Position numbers and translations under genes: made by a program. From Sphingobacteriaceae bacterium (GTDB taxonomy: Bacteria; Bacteroidota; Bacteroidia; B-17B0; Aurantibacillaceae), in the NCBI GenBank assembly GCA_016715905.1, contig JADJXI010000005.1, forward strand, positions 434,001 through 498,000: a stretch of 64,000 nucleotides of DNA. The letters run 5' to 3'. Under the pieces are notes generated by a model, which worked only from the letters and a program-made list of their open reading frames with translations, ran no database searches and was not told where the DNA came from. Position 1 is the first letter of the stretch. Each line of letters starts with the position of its first letter. Positions 18,216 to 27,868 of the stretch are shown here, piece by piece.

Positions 18216-18573
18216 AGCGAAGATTTTTTAGGGTTTGTGTTTTCATTGTATTGTTTTTTGGTTTTATATTTTTTGTTGATTTCATTTTTTATGTGCTTGT
18301 TTCTACTTTATTGTACGCAATTGTTACATCAAGGTTATTAACTATAAGGTAGAATTAGATGAATGACTGATTTTGAAAATCTAAATCAATAAAATAAAAT
18401 GACGACGCTCCTATTTCTTCGATGAGGGATTTTTTTGAGTAGATGGATATGAACAATGCGTAGTTAAAAGCAATTTGGATTTTTGCCTGTCATTTAAATT
18501 TAGAACCGTTTATCCAAATGCGTTAAAATTTGGGAAATTTTATTTTATGAAATATGGGTAACGAAGCCGGAAT
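18216..18573. other. Intergenic region without a gene
   Basis: This 358-bp gap holds the leader of the PKD-domain gene. On the minus strand the first 120 bp are strongly A-rich, as in many Bacteroidota leaders. A weak -7-like box (TAACCTTG on the minus strand, 18337-18330) is the only promoter candidate. I see no small ORF, repeat or hairpin of note. Confidence 0.4.
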
Positions 18574-20562
18574 TCAAAATTTCAATCCAATCACACAAAC
18601 ATCATCAATTTGTTCATTGGAGCCTTTCCATGCTTCAAAAATGAGGTTTAATTCTTCTTGTTGCCCCTTCATTTCGGAGCGTTGAATATTTAAGAAAGTA
18701 TCTTTTAGGTTTTTATTCATGAACTTTTTTCCTTTTGAACCTCCAAATTGGTCGCTGTAGCCATCGGTAAATAAATAAAGTACATCTCCTTTTTTAATGG
18801 TGGTTTCAAAAGTAGTAAAGGGTTCGTTAGAAATGCCCATTCCTACCGGCATTTTATTATTTGCAAATTTGCTGAGGTTTCCGTTGGATATTAAAACGGG
18901 ACTGTTATTGGCAGCTGCGTAATTTATGGTTCTTGTATTTGCTGTATTTGTGATTTCAAAACGCAATAAAACTCCGTCAAATCCATCTTTTTGTCCTTCT
19001 TTACTAATATTATCTATTAACCTTTGTCGTACAAACTGAAATACTTCTCCGGGTTCTGTAATATTTTTCTCATTAATGGCTTCTGCCATAAAGGAGATAT
19101 TGAGTAAACTCATAAATGCTCCGGGTACGCCATGTCCGGTTGAATCACAAACGGCCAGGTAAAAGTATTTATCGGTTTTTGTGGCCCAATAAAAATCACC
19201 GCTTACAATATCCTTTGGTTTGTACAAAATGAAATTTTGAGGAAGAATCTGATCAATAAAATCGGTATGAGCTAAAAGTGTAGTTTGAATACGTTTGGCA
19301 TAATGTATGGAATCTAAGGTATCTTTTTGATGTTTTTCAATAATTATTTTTTGTTTGTGTGTTAAACGATAACGGTTATAAATGAAAACCGACATGATTA
19401 ACACCAACAATAAAACGATGCTTACGCTCCAGGTTAAAATATTTTGCCTTTGCTTTTTAGATGCTAGTATAGCTGCCTGAATGGAATTTTCTTTTTCTAT
19501 TTCCAGTTTTTCTTTTTCAAAATCGTGTTTGAGTTCTATTTTTAAAATATCATTTCGATTATCCAAAACAATTAAACTGTCTTTACTGATTTTAGCTTTT
19601 TCTAGGGCGGTAAATGCTTCTTTAAATCGTCCGGTTTTTTTATAAAGCTTAGCGAGTAAATCCTGATTTTTATAAGTTTGTTCAAGGTTGGTGATGGATT
19701 CGAGAATATTTTGCGCCTTTAGTAAATAAATTTCTGCCTGCGTAAAATTGTTTAAATCTAAAAATACATTTCCCAATAGATTAGAGGTAGAAGCTACGCC
19801 GGCTAAATCAGAAATACTATCTCTTATTTTTAAGCTCCGACTTAAATAAGCAATGGCTTCATTCGCGTTATTTATTCCTTTCAAATACATGGCATTGCCT
19901 ATATTATTTAAGGCAATGGCAATACCTTTGGGTTGAGAAATTTCTTTTTTGATGACCAGGGCATCGTGATAATATTTCAAAGCCGAATCATATAACTGAC
20001 GGTATTCATAAACACTGCCTAAATTAATTAAAGTAGAAGATATCCCTTTAACATCATTCAGCTTGCGCTTTAATATTAAGGTACGTTTATAATAAATTTC
20101 GGCATCATCGTATTTTTTTTCGCTGGCAAAAATAATGCCTATATTATTTAAACAATTAGATACTCCTTTTTCATGATTAATATTTTCAAAAATACTTAGC
20201 GCAGTAAAAAAACTTTCCATCGCCTTGTTGAAATTACCCTGGTACCAACTCGCAATACCAATAGAGCCTAAGGCTTCAGCTTCCCCGAATTCAAAATCTA
20301 ATTTGTTGGCTATTATTCGGCTTTTTTCTCCGTAATAAATGGCGCTGTCAAATACGCTGGTTCTTACAAATTCTTCTGCCTTTTTATTTAACCTTTTTAC
20401 TTCAACTGTGTCTGCTAAACTTAAGTGTGTGATTTGTGCAGAAGTTTGCAATGTACTAGTTTGAGCGTAAGTATATGAATGGTGTAGGATAAAAAATAAT
20501 AATGTAGTAAAGAAAAACCTTTGCTTCAATAGAAGAGTATTAATATTTATTAGGATACTCAA
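18574..20562 (-). CDS. TPR sensor fused to SpoIIE-type PP2C phosphatase
   Basis: A 662-residue membrane protein: signal peptide ending near YAQ, about six to seven TPR repeats (e.g. GISSTLINLGSVYEYRQLYD, SALKYYHDAL), one membrane helix (LTWSVSIVLLLVLIMSVFIY), a linker with DSIHYAKRIQ, and a SpoIIE/PP2C serine phosphatase. The metal-binding Asp residues are visible in VSGDFYW and VCDSTGHGVPGAF, and the domain ends IDDVCVIGLKF. Such proteins dephosphorylate anti-anti-sigma-like partners or act as general output modules. The start overlaps the stop of the TPR gene upstream by 4 bp, so both are translated from one message with 21848-23218. Confidence 0.88.
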   Translation of the reverse strand: MSILININTLLLKQRFFFTTLLFFILHHSYTYAQTSTLQTSAQITHLSLADTVEVKRLNKKAEEFVRTSVFDSAIYYGEKSRIIANKLDFEFGEAEALGSIGIASWYQGNFNKAMESFFTALSIFENINHEKGVSNCLNNIGIIFASEKKYDDAEIYYKRTLILKRKLNDVKGISSTLINLGSVYEYRQLYDSALKYYHDALVIKKEISQPKGIAIALNNIGNAMYLKGINNANEAIAYLSRSLKIRDSISDLAGVASTSNLLGNVFLDLNNFTQAEIYLLKAQNILESITNLEQTYKNQDLLAKLYKKTGRFKEAFTALEKAKISKDSLIVLDNRNDILKIELKHDFEKEKLEIEKENSIQAAILASKKQRQNILTWSVSIVLLLVLIMSVFIYNRYRLTHKQKIIIEKHQKDTLDSIHYAKRIQTTLLAHTDFIDQILPQNFILYKPKDIVSGDFYWATKTDKYFYLAVCDSTGHGVPGAFMSLLNISFMAEAINEKNITEPGEVFQFVRQRLIDNISKEGQKDGFDGVLLRFEITNTANTRTINYAAANNSPVLISNGNLSKFANNKMPVGMGISNEPFTTFETTIKKGDVLYLFTDGYSDQFGGSKGKKFMNKNLKDTFLNIQRSEMKGQQEELNLIFEAWKGSNEQIDDVCVIGLKF

Positions 20563-21845
20563 GAATTAGATTTTTTAATTTTGGATAGAATTTTAGCAAC
20601 CATTTTTTCACTTGGAATTTGCGCACTTTGAATTCGCTGAGCATATTGTATAGAATCCAATATTTCTTTTTGTTTATCTTCCACCAATTTTTTCTGTTCT
20701 GATATAAGGGTATTTGATTTTTTCTTTTGTGCATAAGCCCGATACGCCAAAAAAAGCAGAATAGCCAAACCTATGAGCAAAGTGTATAAATATTTTTTCT
20801 CTCTGTTCTTCTCAATTACTTCCGCTTCTTTTTCCTTTAATGAATTTTCTGTTTTGATTAATTCATTTTTTACTTCTGCTTGCAGCATTTTCCCTTTTTC
20901 TTTTTCGAAGGCTAATTCACCTTCAATTTTTTGTGCTATTTGATTGAATTCATAGGCTTGCTTATACTTATTTTGATTTACATAAATTTCAGATAGACGT
21001 AAAGCGCAATCTCTCTTCACTCTTTTATTTTGAAGTGAATCAGCTCTTTTATATGCAATTAAGAAATGATTTTCTGCTAAATTTATTTTTTCGGCGGCTA
21101 AATAGGCGGATGCAATCGCAAAAAAGGAGTTTGTGATTCCGTGTACTTCAGGGATGAGTTTGTATATTTCCATCCCTTCTTTGGCCAGACTTAAAGCTGT
21201 ATCCGGTAAATTTTTTTTTAGAAATATTTCTGATAATCCAATAGATGAATTAGCGTATGCTGCCAATAGATTGCCTTTTTTCTGTAAGCTTCTCGATTTG
21301 TTTAAATAAATAATTCCGCTGTCCAATTGATTCAATTCAATAGACAATAAGGCAAGATTGGTATAGGCCCCTGATAACTCGTAGTAATCATTTGTATTAG
21401 CATTTTCTTGTAAAACTAAATAGTAATATTTTTTGGCTTCATCATAATTTCCTTCTTTGGTCAATAAATTACCGATGTTGTTATAAACTGCTTTTTTTTC
21501 ACTTATAAAATTGTTTTTATCACAAAAATCAAGATACTCATAACTGTATTTTAAAGATTCATGGTACAAAGATTTATAGAAAAATATTTTTGATAAGACC
21601 AAATAATGTTTGAGTGTACCTCTATGGTATTTTATTTTTTTGGAAAGAACTAAACCTTTAAGGAGATTAACTACATTTTCGTTCGATTCGTACACAGGGT
21701 ATTGTGAATGTAATAAATAGTATAAATTAACTTTATTGCTATCATCCTTAGCCTGATGAATAAGATTTTTTAAGGAATCTAAATTTAATTTGGCTTGACC
21801 TTTATATCCAATAAGCAAAGCTATTATTACAAGAAATTTTTTCAA
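20559..21845 (-). CDS. TPR sensor protein ending at the phosphatase linker (no phosphatase domain)
   Basis: A 428-residue paralogue of the next gene product that stops where the phosphatase should begin. It has a signal peptide (MKKFLVIIALLIGYKGQA), several TPR repeats (e.g. AVYNNIGNLLTKEGNYDEAK), a coiled Glu/Lys-rich stretch, a membrane helix (YTLLIGLAILLFLAYRAY) and then the same linker, LDSIQYAQRIQ, followed by only about 20 more residues. TTG at 21845 is the likely start, 2 bp after the upstream stop. No phosphatase remnant lies in another frame, because the downstream gene begins inside the last codons. It may regulate or scaffold its two phosphatase neighbours. Confidence 0.75.
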   Translation of the reverse strand: MKKFLVIIALLIGYKGQAKLNLDSLKNLIHQAKDDSNKVNLYYLLHSQYPVYESNENVVNLLKGLVLSKKIKYHRGTLKHYLVLSKIFFYKSLYHESLKYSYEYLDFCDKNNFISEKKAVYNNIGNLLTKEGNYDEAKKYYYLVLQENANTNDYYELSGAYTNLALLSIELNQLDSGIIYLNKSRSLQKKGNLLAAYANSSIGLSEIFLKKNLPDTALSLAKEGMEIYKLIPEVHGITNSFFAIASAYLAAEKINLAENHFLIAYKRADSLQNKRVKRDCALRLSEIYVNQNKYKQAYEFNQIAQKIEGELAFEKEKGKMLQAEVKNELIKTENSLKEKEAEVIEKNREKKYLYTLLIGLAILLFLAYRAYAQKKKSNTLISEQKKLVEDKQKEILDSIQYAQRIQSAQIPSEKMVAKILSKIKKSNS

Positions 21846-21847
21846 TT

Positions 21848-23218
21848 TTATAACTTAATACCTATTAAACAAACATCGTCTACTTGTTCCAGTTTTCCTT
21901 TCCAATTATTGAAGTAATTTTGCAATTTTATTTTCTGTGATTTAGCATCCTCCCGGCAATTGCTTTTCAATAATTCATTTAAGGTTTTATATTTCAATTT
22001 TTTTCCTTTCGGACCGCCAAATTGATCGGCATATCCATCCGTGTAAAGATACAAAACATCGCCTTTTTGATAATTCAATTCAAATAAGCCGAAATGCGAT
22101 GTTTTAGGTCCTTTTCCTACCGGCATTTTATCGCAGCTTAATTCATTTATTACATCTCGGGATAATAAAATTGGTGCATTGTTTGCAGCGGCATAGGTTA
22201 ATTTAACCGGCGTTGCTGAATTAATTGTTTTTTCAAAACAAATTAAAATTCCATCAAATCCATCTTGTTGTCCCTCATTGCTTATGCTTTCAATTAATCG
22301 CTTACGGGTATGTTCCAAAACACGATGCGGTTCAAAAATATTTCTTTCAGTAATCGCCTCATTTAAAAAAGAGATATTGAGTAAACTCATAAAAGCACCG
22401 GGTACGCCATGTCCTGTACTATCGCATACCGCCAGATAAAATAAATCACGACTTTCATGTTGAATATGAATGGCCCAATAAAAATCGCCACTCACTATAT
22501 CTTTAGGCTGAAATAAAACAAAGTGTTCAGGTAAATTATTGTTGAGCAATTCTTCATTAGCTAATAAGGTATATTGAATTTTTTTAGCATAATTAATACT
22601 GTCAATTATTTCTTTATTCCTTTCTTGGATCAGATTTTTACTTTCTTCGAGTTCAGTTTTAAAGATAATAACCACCAGTAAAGAGGTAGCTAAAACGGTA
22701 AACAGATTGAATAGATAAATTCCCATTGACATAGGAAAGGGTATAATGGCTAACGGTTGAACATTTACATTACCAATGATGGATAGTATTAAAAAAACAA
22801 CGGTAGTAAAAACAAATAATAAGCCGGTTTTAACTTTGGGAAAAATAATTACAGGTGGTATACTGATTACCAAAAAGCCTAAATAAAAACCCGAATCTTT
22901 ACCACTAGCAATTGATGCCGCCATAAAAAAAACAGGTGCCATAATACTGATGAAATAGCGACCAACTGCTAAACCAAACCACTTGTTTAAAAATAGAGGA
23001 AGTATAAATACCACTATACCTAATACAAAAAGGATGGAAAGGGGGTATAAAGCAGTTGCAGTAAATAGAAGGGCATAATTTGTGCATAAAGGTACGCCCA
23101 GTAAACTTATAATATTCACTAATCGGGTTTGTTCGGCCGTTTGTTCGCTTGCGTTTTCAGGTATTCCCCATGAAGCAATTTTGAGCAGTAAAGTTTTCAC
23201 CACCTTAAACTTAAGCAT
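21848..23218 (-). CDS. Membrane-embedded SpoIIE-type PP2C phosphatase
   Basis: A 456-residue protein whose N-terminal half (about residues 30-195) consists of about six hydrophobic helices with short loops and no TPRs. A short coiled stretch (ESKNLIQERNKEI) and the linker DSINYAKKIQ lead into a SpoIIE/PP2C phosphatase with metal ligands in VSGDFYW and VCDSTGHGVPGAF, and the conserved YTDGYADQFGG. It is the first gene of the three-gene set on the minus strand, divergent from heme A synthase. The membrane domain presumably senses a signal; its identity is unknown to me. Cytoplasmic targets would be phosphoproteins of an STAS or similar switch, none of which is encoded here. Confidence 0.87.
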   Translation of the reverse strand: MLKFKVVKTLLLKIASWGIPENASEQTAEQTRLVNIISLLGVPLCTNYALLFTATALYPLSILFVLGIVVFILPLFLNKWFGLAVGRYFISIMAPVFFMAASIASGKDSGFYLGFLVISIPPVIIFPKVKTGLLFVFTTVVFLILSIIGNVNVQPLAIIPFPMSMGIYLFNLFTVLATSLLVVIIFKTELEESKNLIQERNKEIIDSINYAKKIQYTLLANEELLNNNLPEHFVLFQPKDIVSGDFYWAIHIQHESRDLFYLAVCDSTGHGVPGAFMSLLNISFLNEAITERNIFEPHRVLEHTRKRLIESISNEGQQDGFDGILICFEKTINSATPVKLTYAAANNAPILLSRDVINELSCDKMPVGKGPKTSHFGLFELNYQKGDVLYLYTDGYADQFGGPKGKKLKYKTLNELLKSNCREDAKSQKIKLQNYFNNWKGKLEQVDDVCLIGIKL

Positions 23219-23364
23219 TTCTCATCAATTTTTTTTCAGAATAAGGCAAGGGAATAAAATTATTTTGTGAAGCATTACATTTATTTCTTAATTCTGATAA
23301 AATGATTAAAAATTATAGATATTCCTTAGTTTTAAAAGACATTTGCCTTAATTTTACGGCAGAA

Positions 23365-24435
23365 ATGGAATTGCTAAAAGAATCAGAACATAAATCCGTC
23401 ATTTATTGGCTTTTACTAGGGTGCTTTTTGATTTATGTTATGGTAGTAGTAGGATGTTTAACTCGCTTAACACATTCGGGTTTATCAATCACCGATTGGA
23501 ATTTTATGGGTTCTGTTCCGCCTTTAAACGAAAGCATGTGGCAGGAAAGATTTGAGGCTTATAAACAAAGTCCTGAATTCAGTAAAATAAATTACGACAT
23601 GACTCTTGCTGAATTTAAACCTATTTTTTTATGGGAATACATTCATCGTATGATTGGCAGAACCATGATGTATGTTTTTAGTTTCGGTTTACTGTACTTT
23701 ATCATTCGGAAAAAAATATCAAAGAAAATGTGGCCCGGTTTAGGATTATTATTTTTTATGGGAGCCATGCAAGCGGTCATTGGATGGTGGATGGTGTACA
23801 GCGGATTGCAAAGTAAACCGGCGGTAAGTCATTATCGATTAGCGATTCACTTGATGAGTGCATTCACTTTATTCGCATTTACATTTTGGTTCGCCCTTAA
23901 ATTAATTTTCAATAATGGTATATCCGAAAAAAACGAAAGCCGAAAACTAAAACTTCCTTTCTTGTTCTTTTTCATAACGCTTATCACACAAATTGTTTTT
24001 GGCGCATTTACCGCAGGATTTGTTGAAGGAGATTCTGCTAAAGTGCGGCCCGGTCATATTTATAATACCTGGCCAAAAATGGGTGAGGAATGGATGGCAG
24101 AAACGGTAACAGCAAAAAATGGTTTTTTAGAGAATGTGTTTGAAAATGCGGCAGGCATTCAGTTTACACATCGTATGTTAGCCTTATTGGTGGTACTAAG
24201 TATTTGTATTATTTGGTATAAGGCAAATAAATTAAAACTAAATGTTTATCAGCAAAAGGCCATCACTTGGCTCATTTATGGAGTTACCATACAATTTATG
24301 TTGGGTGTATTCACTTTATTGTACAATGTGCCTGTGGTATTGGGCGCCTTACATCAAACCGGTGCTTTTTTTCTTTTCGCAATTAGTATTTACTTTGCAT
24401 TTCATTTGTATAAAAAACCCGAATCTGCTTTATGA
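23365..24435 (+). CDS. ctaA: Heme A synthase (CtaA/Cox15 family)
   Basis: A 356-residue integral membrane enzyme that oxidises heme O to heme A for aa3-type cytochrome oxidase. Eight hydrophobic segments are visible, with the conserved heme-ligand His residues in YIHRMIGR, VSHYRLAIHLM, FTHRMLALL and GALHQTGAFFL, and the family opening GCLTRLTHSGLSITDW. I prefer ATG 23365 (MELLKESEHK) because the longer frame from 23302 adds 21 residues not seen in the family, and a -7-like TAATTTTA lies at 23349-23356. The M50 gene overlaps its end by 4 bp. Confidence 0.9.
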   Translation: MELLKESEHKSVIYWLLLGCFLIYVMVVVGCLTRLTHSGLSITDWNFMGSVPPLNESMWQERFEAYKQSPEFSKINYDMTLAEFKPIFLWEYIHRMIGRTMMYVFSFGLLYFIIRKKISKKMWPGLGLLFFMGAMQAVIGWWMVYSGLQSKPAVSHYRLAIHLMSAFTLFAFTFWFALKLIFNNGISEKNESRKLKLPFLFFFITLITQIVFGAFTAGFVEGDSAKVRPGHIYNTWPKMGEEWMAETVTAKNGFLENVFENAAGIQFTHRMLALLVVLSICIIWYKANKLKLNVYQQKAITWLIYGVTIQFMLGVFTLLYNVPVVLGALHQTGAFFLFAISIYFAFHLYKKPESAL

Positions 24436-25379
24436 GTGAATTCAAAGAACAAGAAACAGAGACATTTGAGTACACTACTCAAGGTTTTCCGCCTAAACCC
24501 ATAATGAAAGAACGGGGAGGTAATGCTGTTATGCGTTCCTTATTAAGTTTATTTATTTATGCCCTCTTGTTCTATTTTTTATTTAATGATGTGACCTATA
24601 TTGCTGCCATTTTAATTGTTATTATCATACATGAGTTAGGACATTTTTTATTTATGCGTTTGTATAATTACAGTAATGTCAAAATTTTTATTTTCCCGCT
24701 TTTAGGGGCATTTACGAGTGGAAAAAAACAAAATGTGTCACAAATGCAATTGGCCACTATTATTTTGGCTGGGCCTGTTCCGGGTGTTATTATCGGTTCA
24801 ATATTATTTTATTTGAATTTAGAGTGGAAAGACGAAACCGTAAAAATGCTCTCTACTACATTTTTATATATCAATTTATTAAACTTTCTGCCTTTTTATC
24901 CTTTAGACGGAGGTCGTTTTTTGGAAACTTTGTTTTTTAAACAAAATCATTTGCTAAGATTGGTTTTCGGAATCATTTCCATTATGGCACTTTCCTTTTT
25001 GTTTTTTTATAGTCCCATTATGCTTATTGTTCCTATTATGGTTGGATTGGAATTGTATAATGAAACTAAACATCAGAAAATTCGGGATTACCTCGTAAAT
25101 GAAAAAATAAATTATAGAACTGATTATCCAAATTTACCGGACAAGGATTATTGGTTAATTCGAGATTGTTTGATTTTGTCATTTCCGAAAAAATATCCCG
25201 GAATTCCGGCCGGAAACTATCAATACCATATGGCAGAGCCGGTACTTGTGCAACATGTGAATGCTGTACTGCAGGTTAATCTTAAAAATGATTTAAGCAT
25301 ATTTCAAAAAATTTCGCTTATAATTTTCTATATACTCATTTTTATTGCGCCTTTGGTGTTTCTGATCAGAAACATTTAA
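24432..25379 (+). CDS. Site-2-protease-like M50 metallopeptidase
   Basis: A 315-residue membrane protease. The zinc motif HELGH lies in IIIHELGHFLFMRLY (about residues 66-80), and the second ligand region is FYPLDGGRF (about residues 157-165), the equivalent of the NPDG motif. About 40 N-terminal residues precede the first helix; the C-terminal third is soluble with a further helix at the end. M50 proteases cut substrates inside the membrane, typically anti-sigma factors or signal-peptide remnants. Start and stop codons overlap (ATGA) with the heme A synthase gene, so the two are coupled, although no functional link is known to me. Confidence 0.85.
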   Translation: MSEFKEQETETFEYTTQGFPPKPIMKERGGNAVMRSLLSLFIYALLFYFLFNDVTYIAAILIVIIIHELGHFLFMRLYNYSNVKIFIFPLLGAFTSGKKQNVSQMQLATIILAGPVPGVIIGSILFYLNLEWKDETVKMLSTTFLYINLLNFLPFYPLDGGRFLETLFFKQNHLLRLVFGIISIMALSFLFFYSPIMLIVPIMVGLELYNETKHQKIRDYLVNEKINYRTDYPNLPDKDYWLIRDCLILSFPKKYPGIPAGNYQYHMAEPVLVQHVNAVLQVNLKNDLSIFQKISLIIFYILIFIAPLVFLIRNI

Positions 25380-25451
25380 AACTCTTCTATTTATTTTTTT
25401 GTTTATTTAAAGTTTAATTGGTTATTTTGGGTAAACAAGCACAAATTATTT

Positions 25452-26930
25452 ATGTCGGTAATGAGAGTTAAACCCGTATCTGCTTTTGAAGCAGATATGA
25501 AGAAGAGCGATTTAAAACGAGTTCTAACTAAATGGGGACTAACTTCCCTTGGAATTGGAGCAATCATAGGCGGCGGTATATTTACCTTAACCGGAATTGC
25601 AGCGCATGATTATGCGGGTCCTGCTTTAGCCTTAGCCTTTGTTATTGCCGGAATAGGATGTTTATTCGCTTCTTTATGTTACGCTGAATTTGCTTCTGTA
25701 CTTCCGGTAGAAGGAAGTGCTTATGCTTATGCGTATGGAACCGTTGGAGAATTATTTGCCTGGTTTATCGGTTGGAATTTGATTTTGGAATACATGATGG
25801 GAGCAACAACCGTGGCCGTTGCTTGGAGTGGCTACTTTGTAAAATTATTACACCTCTTCGGATTAGAATTTCCGATTTGGTTGTGTAATGATTTGGCTAC
25901 CGCCACCGAAAAATGTGCAGAACTTGGATTAGCAGCGCCATCATTTGCTTTTAACTTACCCGCTTTTTTAATTACCTGGGTTGTTACCGCCATTTTGGTT
26001 AAAGGAATTAAAGAAGCAGCCAATACCAATAATATTATTGTTGTTGTAAAAATTGCAGTAGTGTTATTTGTAATTATTGTTGGTGCATTTTATGTGAATA
26101 CGGAAAATTGGACTCCTTTCATTCCTGATAAAGTGCCTGTTCTTGGAGAAAATGGAGAAGCTACCGGTGCATTTAAGTTTGGTTTTGGCGGTGTACTAAC
26201 TGCTGCTACCATTGTGTTTTTTGCTTATATCGGATTTGATGCAGTTTCAACGCAAGCAGGAGAGGCCATTAATCCCAAAAAAGATGTTCCGTTTGCCATT
26301 ATCGCTTCTTTAATTATTTGTACCCTATTATATATTTTAGTTTCCTTAGTGCTTACCGGTATGGTAAAATACGATCAGTTAGATAAAGCTGCTCCGGTTG
26401 CCTCCGCATTTTCAGGTATAGGTATCAATTGGGCCGTGTTTATTATTACATTGGCTGCTACCGCAGGATTAACATCCGTTATGTTGGTGATGATGCTCGG
26501 ACAAACCCGTATTTTCTTGGGTATGGCTAAAGATGGGTTGTTGCCGAAGTTTTTCAGAGATCTTCATGTGAATTTTAAAACGCCTCATAAAAGCACCATT
26601 TTGGTAGGAGCCATTATTTCAATTGTTGCGGCATTTACACCAATTGATAAAGTGAGTGAAATGTGCAGTATGGGTACCTTATTGGCATTTGCTATGGTTT
26701 GTGTTGCGGTAATGATATTACGCGTTAAAAAACCAGACATCGAAAGACCATACAAAACACCTGCAGTATTTTTAGTAGGTACACTTGGCGTATTATTCAA
26801 TATTTTCTTAATGACGCAAGTTCGTCCAGCAACCTGGGTGTTTTTCCTGGTTTGGGGAACAGTGGGGATTATAGTTTACTTTATCTACAGTAAAAATCAC
26901 AGTAATTTAAATAAACCGAATTCTAATTAA
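25452..26930 (+). CDS. Amino acid permease, APC superfamily
   Basis: A 492-residue transporter with about twelve membrane helices. The first helix carries the APC substrate-binding signature GIGAIIGGGIFTLTG, and the sixth region FFAYIGFDAVSTQAGEA is the typical unwound helix of cationic-type (CAT/YfnA) members. It probably imports amino acids by proton coupling. The exact substrate is not readable. It is followed after 5 bp by the OmpA-domain gene and preceded by 72 bp of AT-rich DNA. Confidence 0.9.
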   Translation: MSVMRVKPVSAFEADMKKSDLKRVLTKWGLTSLGIGAIIGGGIFTLTGIAAHDYAGPALALAFVIAGIGCLFASLCYAEFASVLPVEGSAYAYAYGTVGELFAWFIGWNLILEYMMGATTVAVAWSGYFVKLLHLFGLEFPIWLCNDLATATEKCAELGLAAPSFAFNLPAFLITWVVTAILVKGIKEAANTNNIIVVVKIAVVLFVIIVGAFYVNTENWTPFIPDKVPVLGENGEATGAFKFGFGGVLTAATIVFFAYIGFDAVSTQAGEAINPKKDVPFAIIASLIICTLLYILVSLVLTGMVKYDQLDKAAPVASAFSGIGINWAVFIITLAATAGLTSVMLVMMLGQTRIFLGMAKDGLLPKFFRDLHVNFKTPHKSTILVGAIISIVAAFTPIDKVSEMCSMGTLLAFAMVCVAVMILRVKKPDIERPYKTPAVFLVGTLGVLFNIFLMTQVRPATWVFFLVWGTVGIIVYFIYSKNHSNLNKPNSN

Positions 26931-26935
26931 GTGTA

Positions 26936-27802
26936 ATGAAAAAAAAACAAGTCAGATCTTTCTTTTTTTTGATAGGGATGACGCTGTGTTTTCAGAATTA
27001 TGCACAAGTTAAAATTGATACACTCAGATTTTATTTTGAAATCAATGAAAAGGAATCTGCAAAACATGCAGCCAGAATAGATTCTTTTATTCAAAATTCA
27101 TTCGGGCGAGTTTATAATTTCAGTATTCACGGCTATGCTGATTTTTTGCATAACTCCGATTACAATAATCAATTGTCTGTCGCAAGAGCTGAAGGAATTA
27201 AAAGTTATTTGACGCAAAAAATCCCCCCCGTTCAAATAAATTCAATCGCAGTTAAAGGATTCGGAGAAGGTATGTCAAAAGATAACGGAACAAAAACCGG
27301 AGATCAATTTAACAGAAGAGTTGATGTTATTTTGGAACCCTTTGTGATTAAACACGAAGAAATTAATGAACCGCCTGTTGATACTGTAGTAGAAGAAGAA
27401 CATCACGAAGAAATTTATAACAAATTAGAAAAAGGCGAAAGTCTGGCTATTGAAGGTTTAAATTTTATTCCAGGTCGGCATTTTATCGTAAAATCTTCCA
27501 TTCCTATTCTCACCAAACTATTATCCACAATGAAAAAAAATCCCAATCTTAAGGTGGAGATACAAGGGCATATCTGTTGTTTAAAAGAAAAAGGAGATGG
27601 ATTAGATATGGATACCGGAATAAAAAACTTATCACAATCCCGAGCAAAAGCCGTGTACGATTTTTTAGTGCACAACGGAATTGATAAGGACAGGCTCTCG
27701 TACAAGGGATTCGGACATACCAAACCAAAAATATCTCCGGAAGTAACTCCCGCTGATGAACAAATGAATAGAAGAGTAGAAGTACTCATTATCGATAAAT
27801 AA
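26936..27802 (+). CDS. Periplasmic protein with two OmpA-like peptidoglycan-binding domains
   Basis: A 288-residue protein with a signal peptide (to about residue 24, ...QNYAQ). It has two OmpA-C domains and no beta-barrel: the first at about residues 27-135 (SARAEGIKSYL-like helix as SVARAEGIKSYL, then KGFGEG and FNRRVDVIL), the second at about 165-287 (VEIQGHICC, SQSRAKAVYDFLV, YKGFGHTKP, MNRRVEVLI). A Glu-rich hinge (VVEEEHHEE) joins them. It may bridge peptidoglycan to an envelope complex. The CC pair in the second domain is unusual. It probably shares a transcript with the permease. Confidence 0.85.
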   Translation: MKKKQVRSFFFLIGMTLCFQNYAQVKIDTLRFYFEINEKESAKHAARIDSFIQNSFGRVYNFSIHGYADFLHNSDYNNQLSVARAEGIKSYLTQKIPPVQINSIAVKGFGEGMSKDNGTKTGDQFNRRVDVILEPFVIKHEEINEPPVDTVVEEEHHEEIYNKLEKGESLAIEGLNFIPGRHFIVKSSIPILTKLLSTMKKNPNLKVEIQGHICCLKEKGDGLDMDTGIKNLSQSRAKAVYDFLVHNGIDKDRLSYKGFGHTKPKISPEVTPADEQMNRRVEVLIIDK

Positions 27803-27850
27803 TACCTCAAATTTCCCCTCATTTGGGCCAAGGTTTATGGTCATTTTTGT

Positions 27851-27858
27851 TATTTTTG
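27851..27858 (+). promoter_or_regulatory. -7 promoter box of the O-acetylation pair
   Basis: TATTTTTG matches TAnnTTTG exactly and lies 10 bp before the ATG at 27869. TTTG at 27822-27825 is a possible -33 element but with a long 25-bp spacer. Confidence 0.35.
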
Positions 27859-27868
27859 TGTGCAATAA

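Noticed and set aside
18072..18341. Plus-strand frame over the 5' end of the PKD-domain gene
   Set aside because: It mirrors the signal peptide region of the real gene and shows no protein features of its own.
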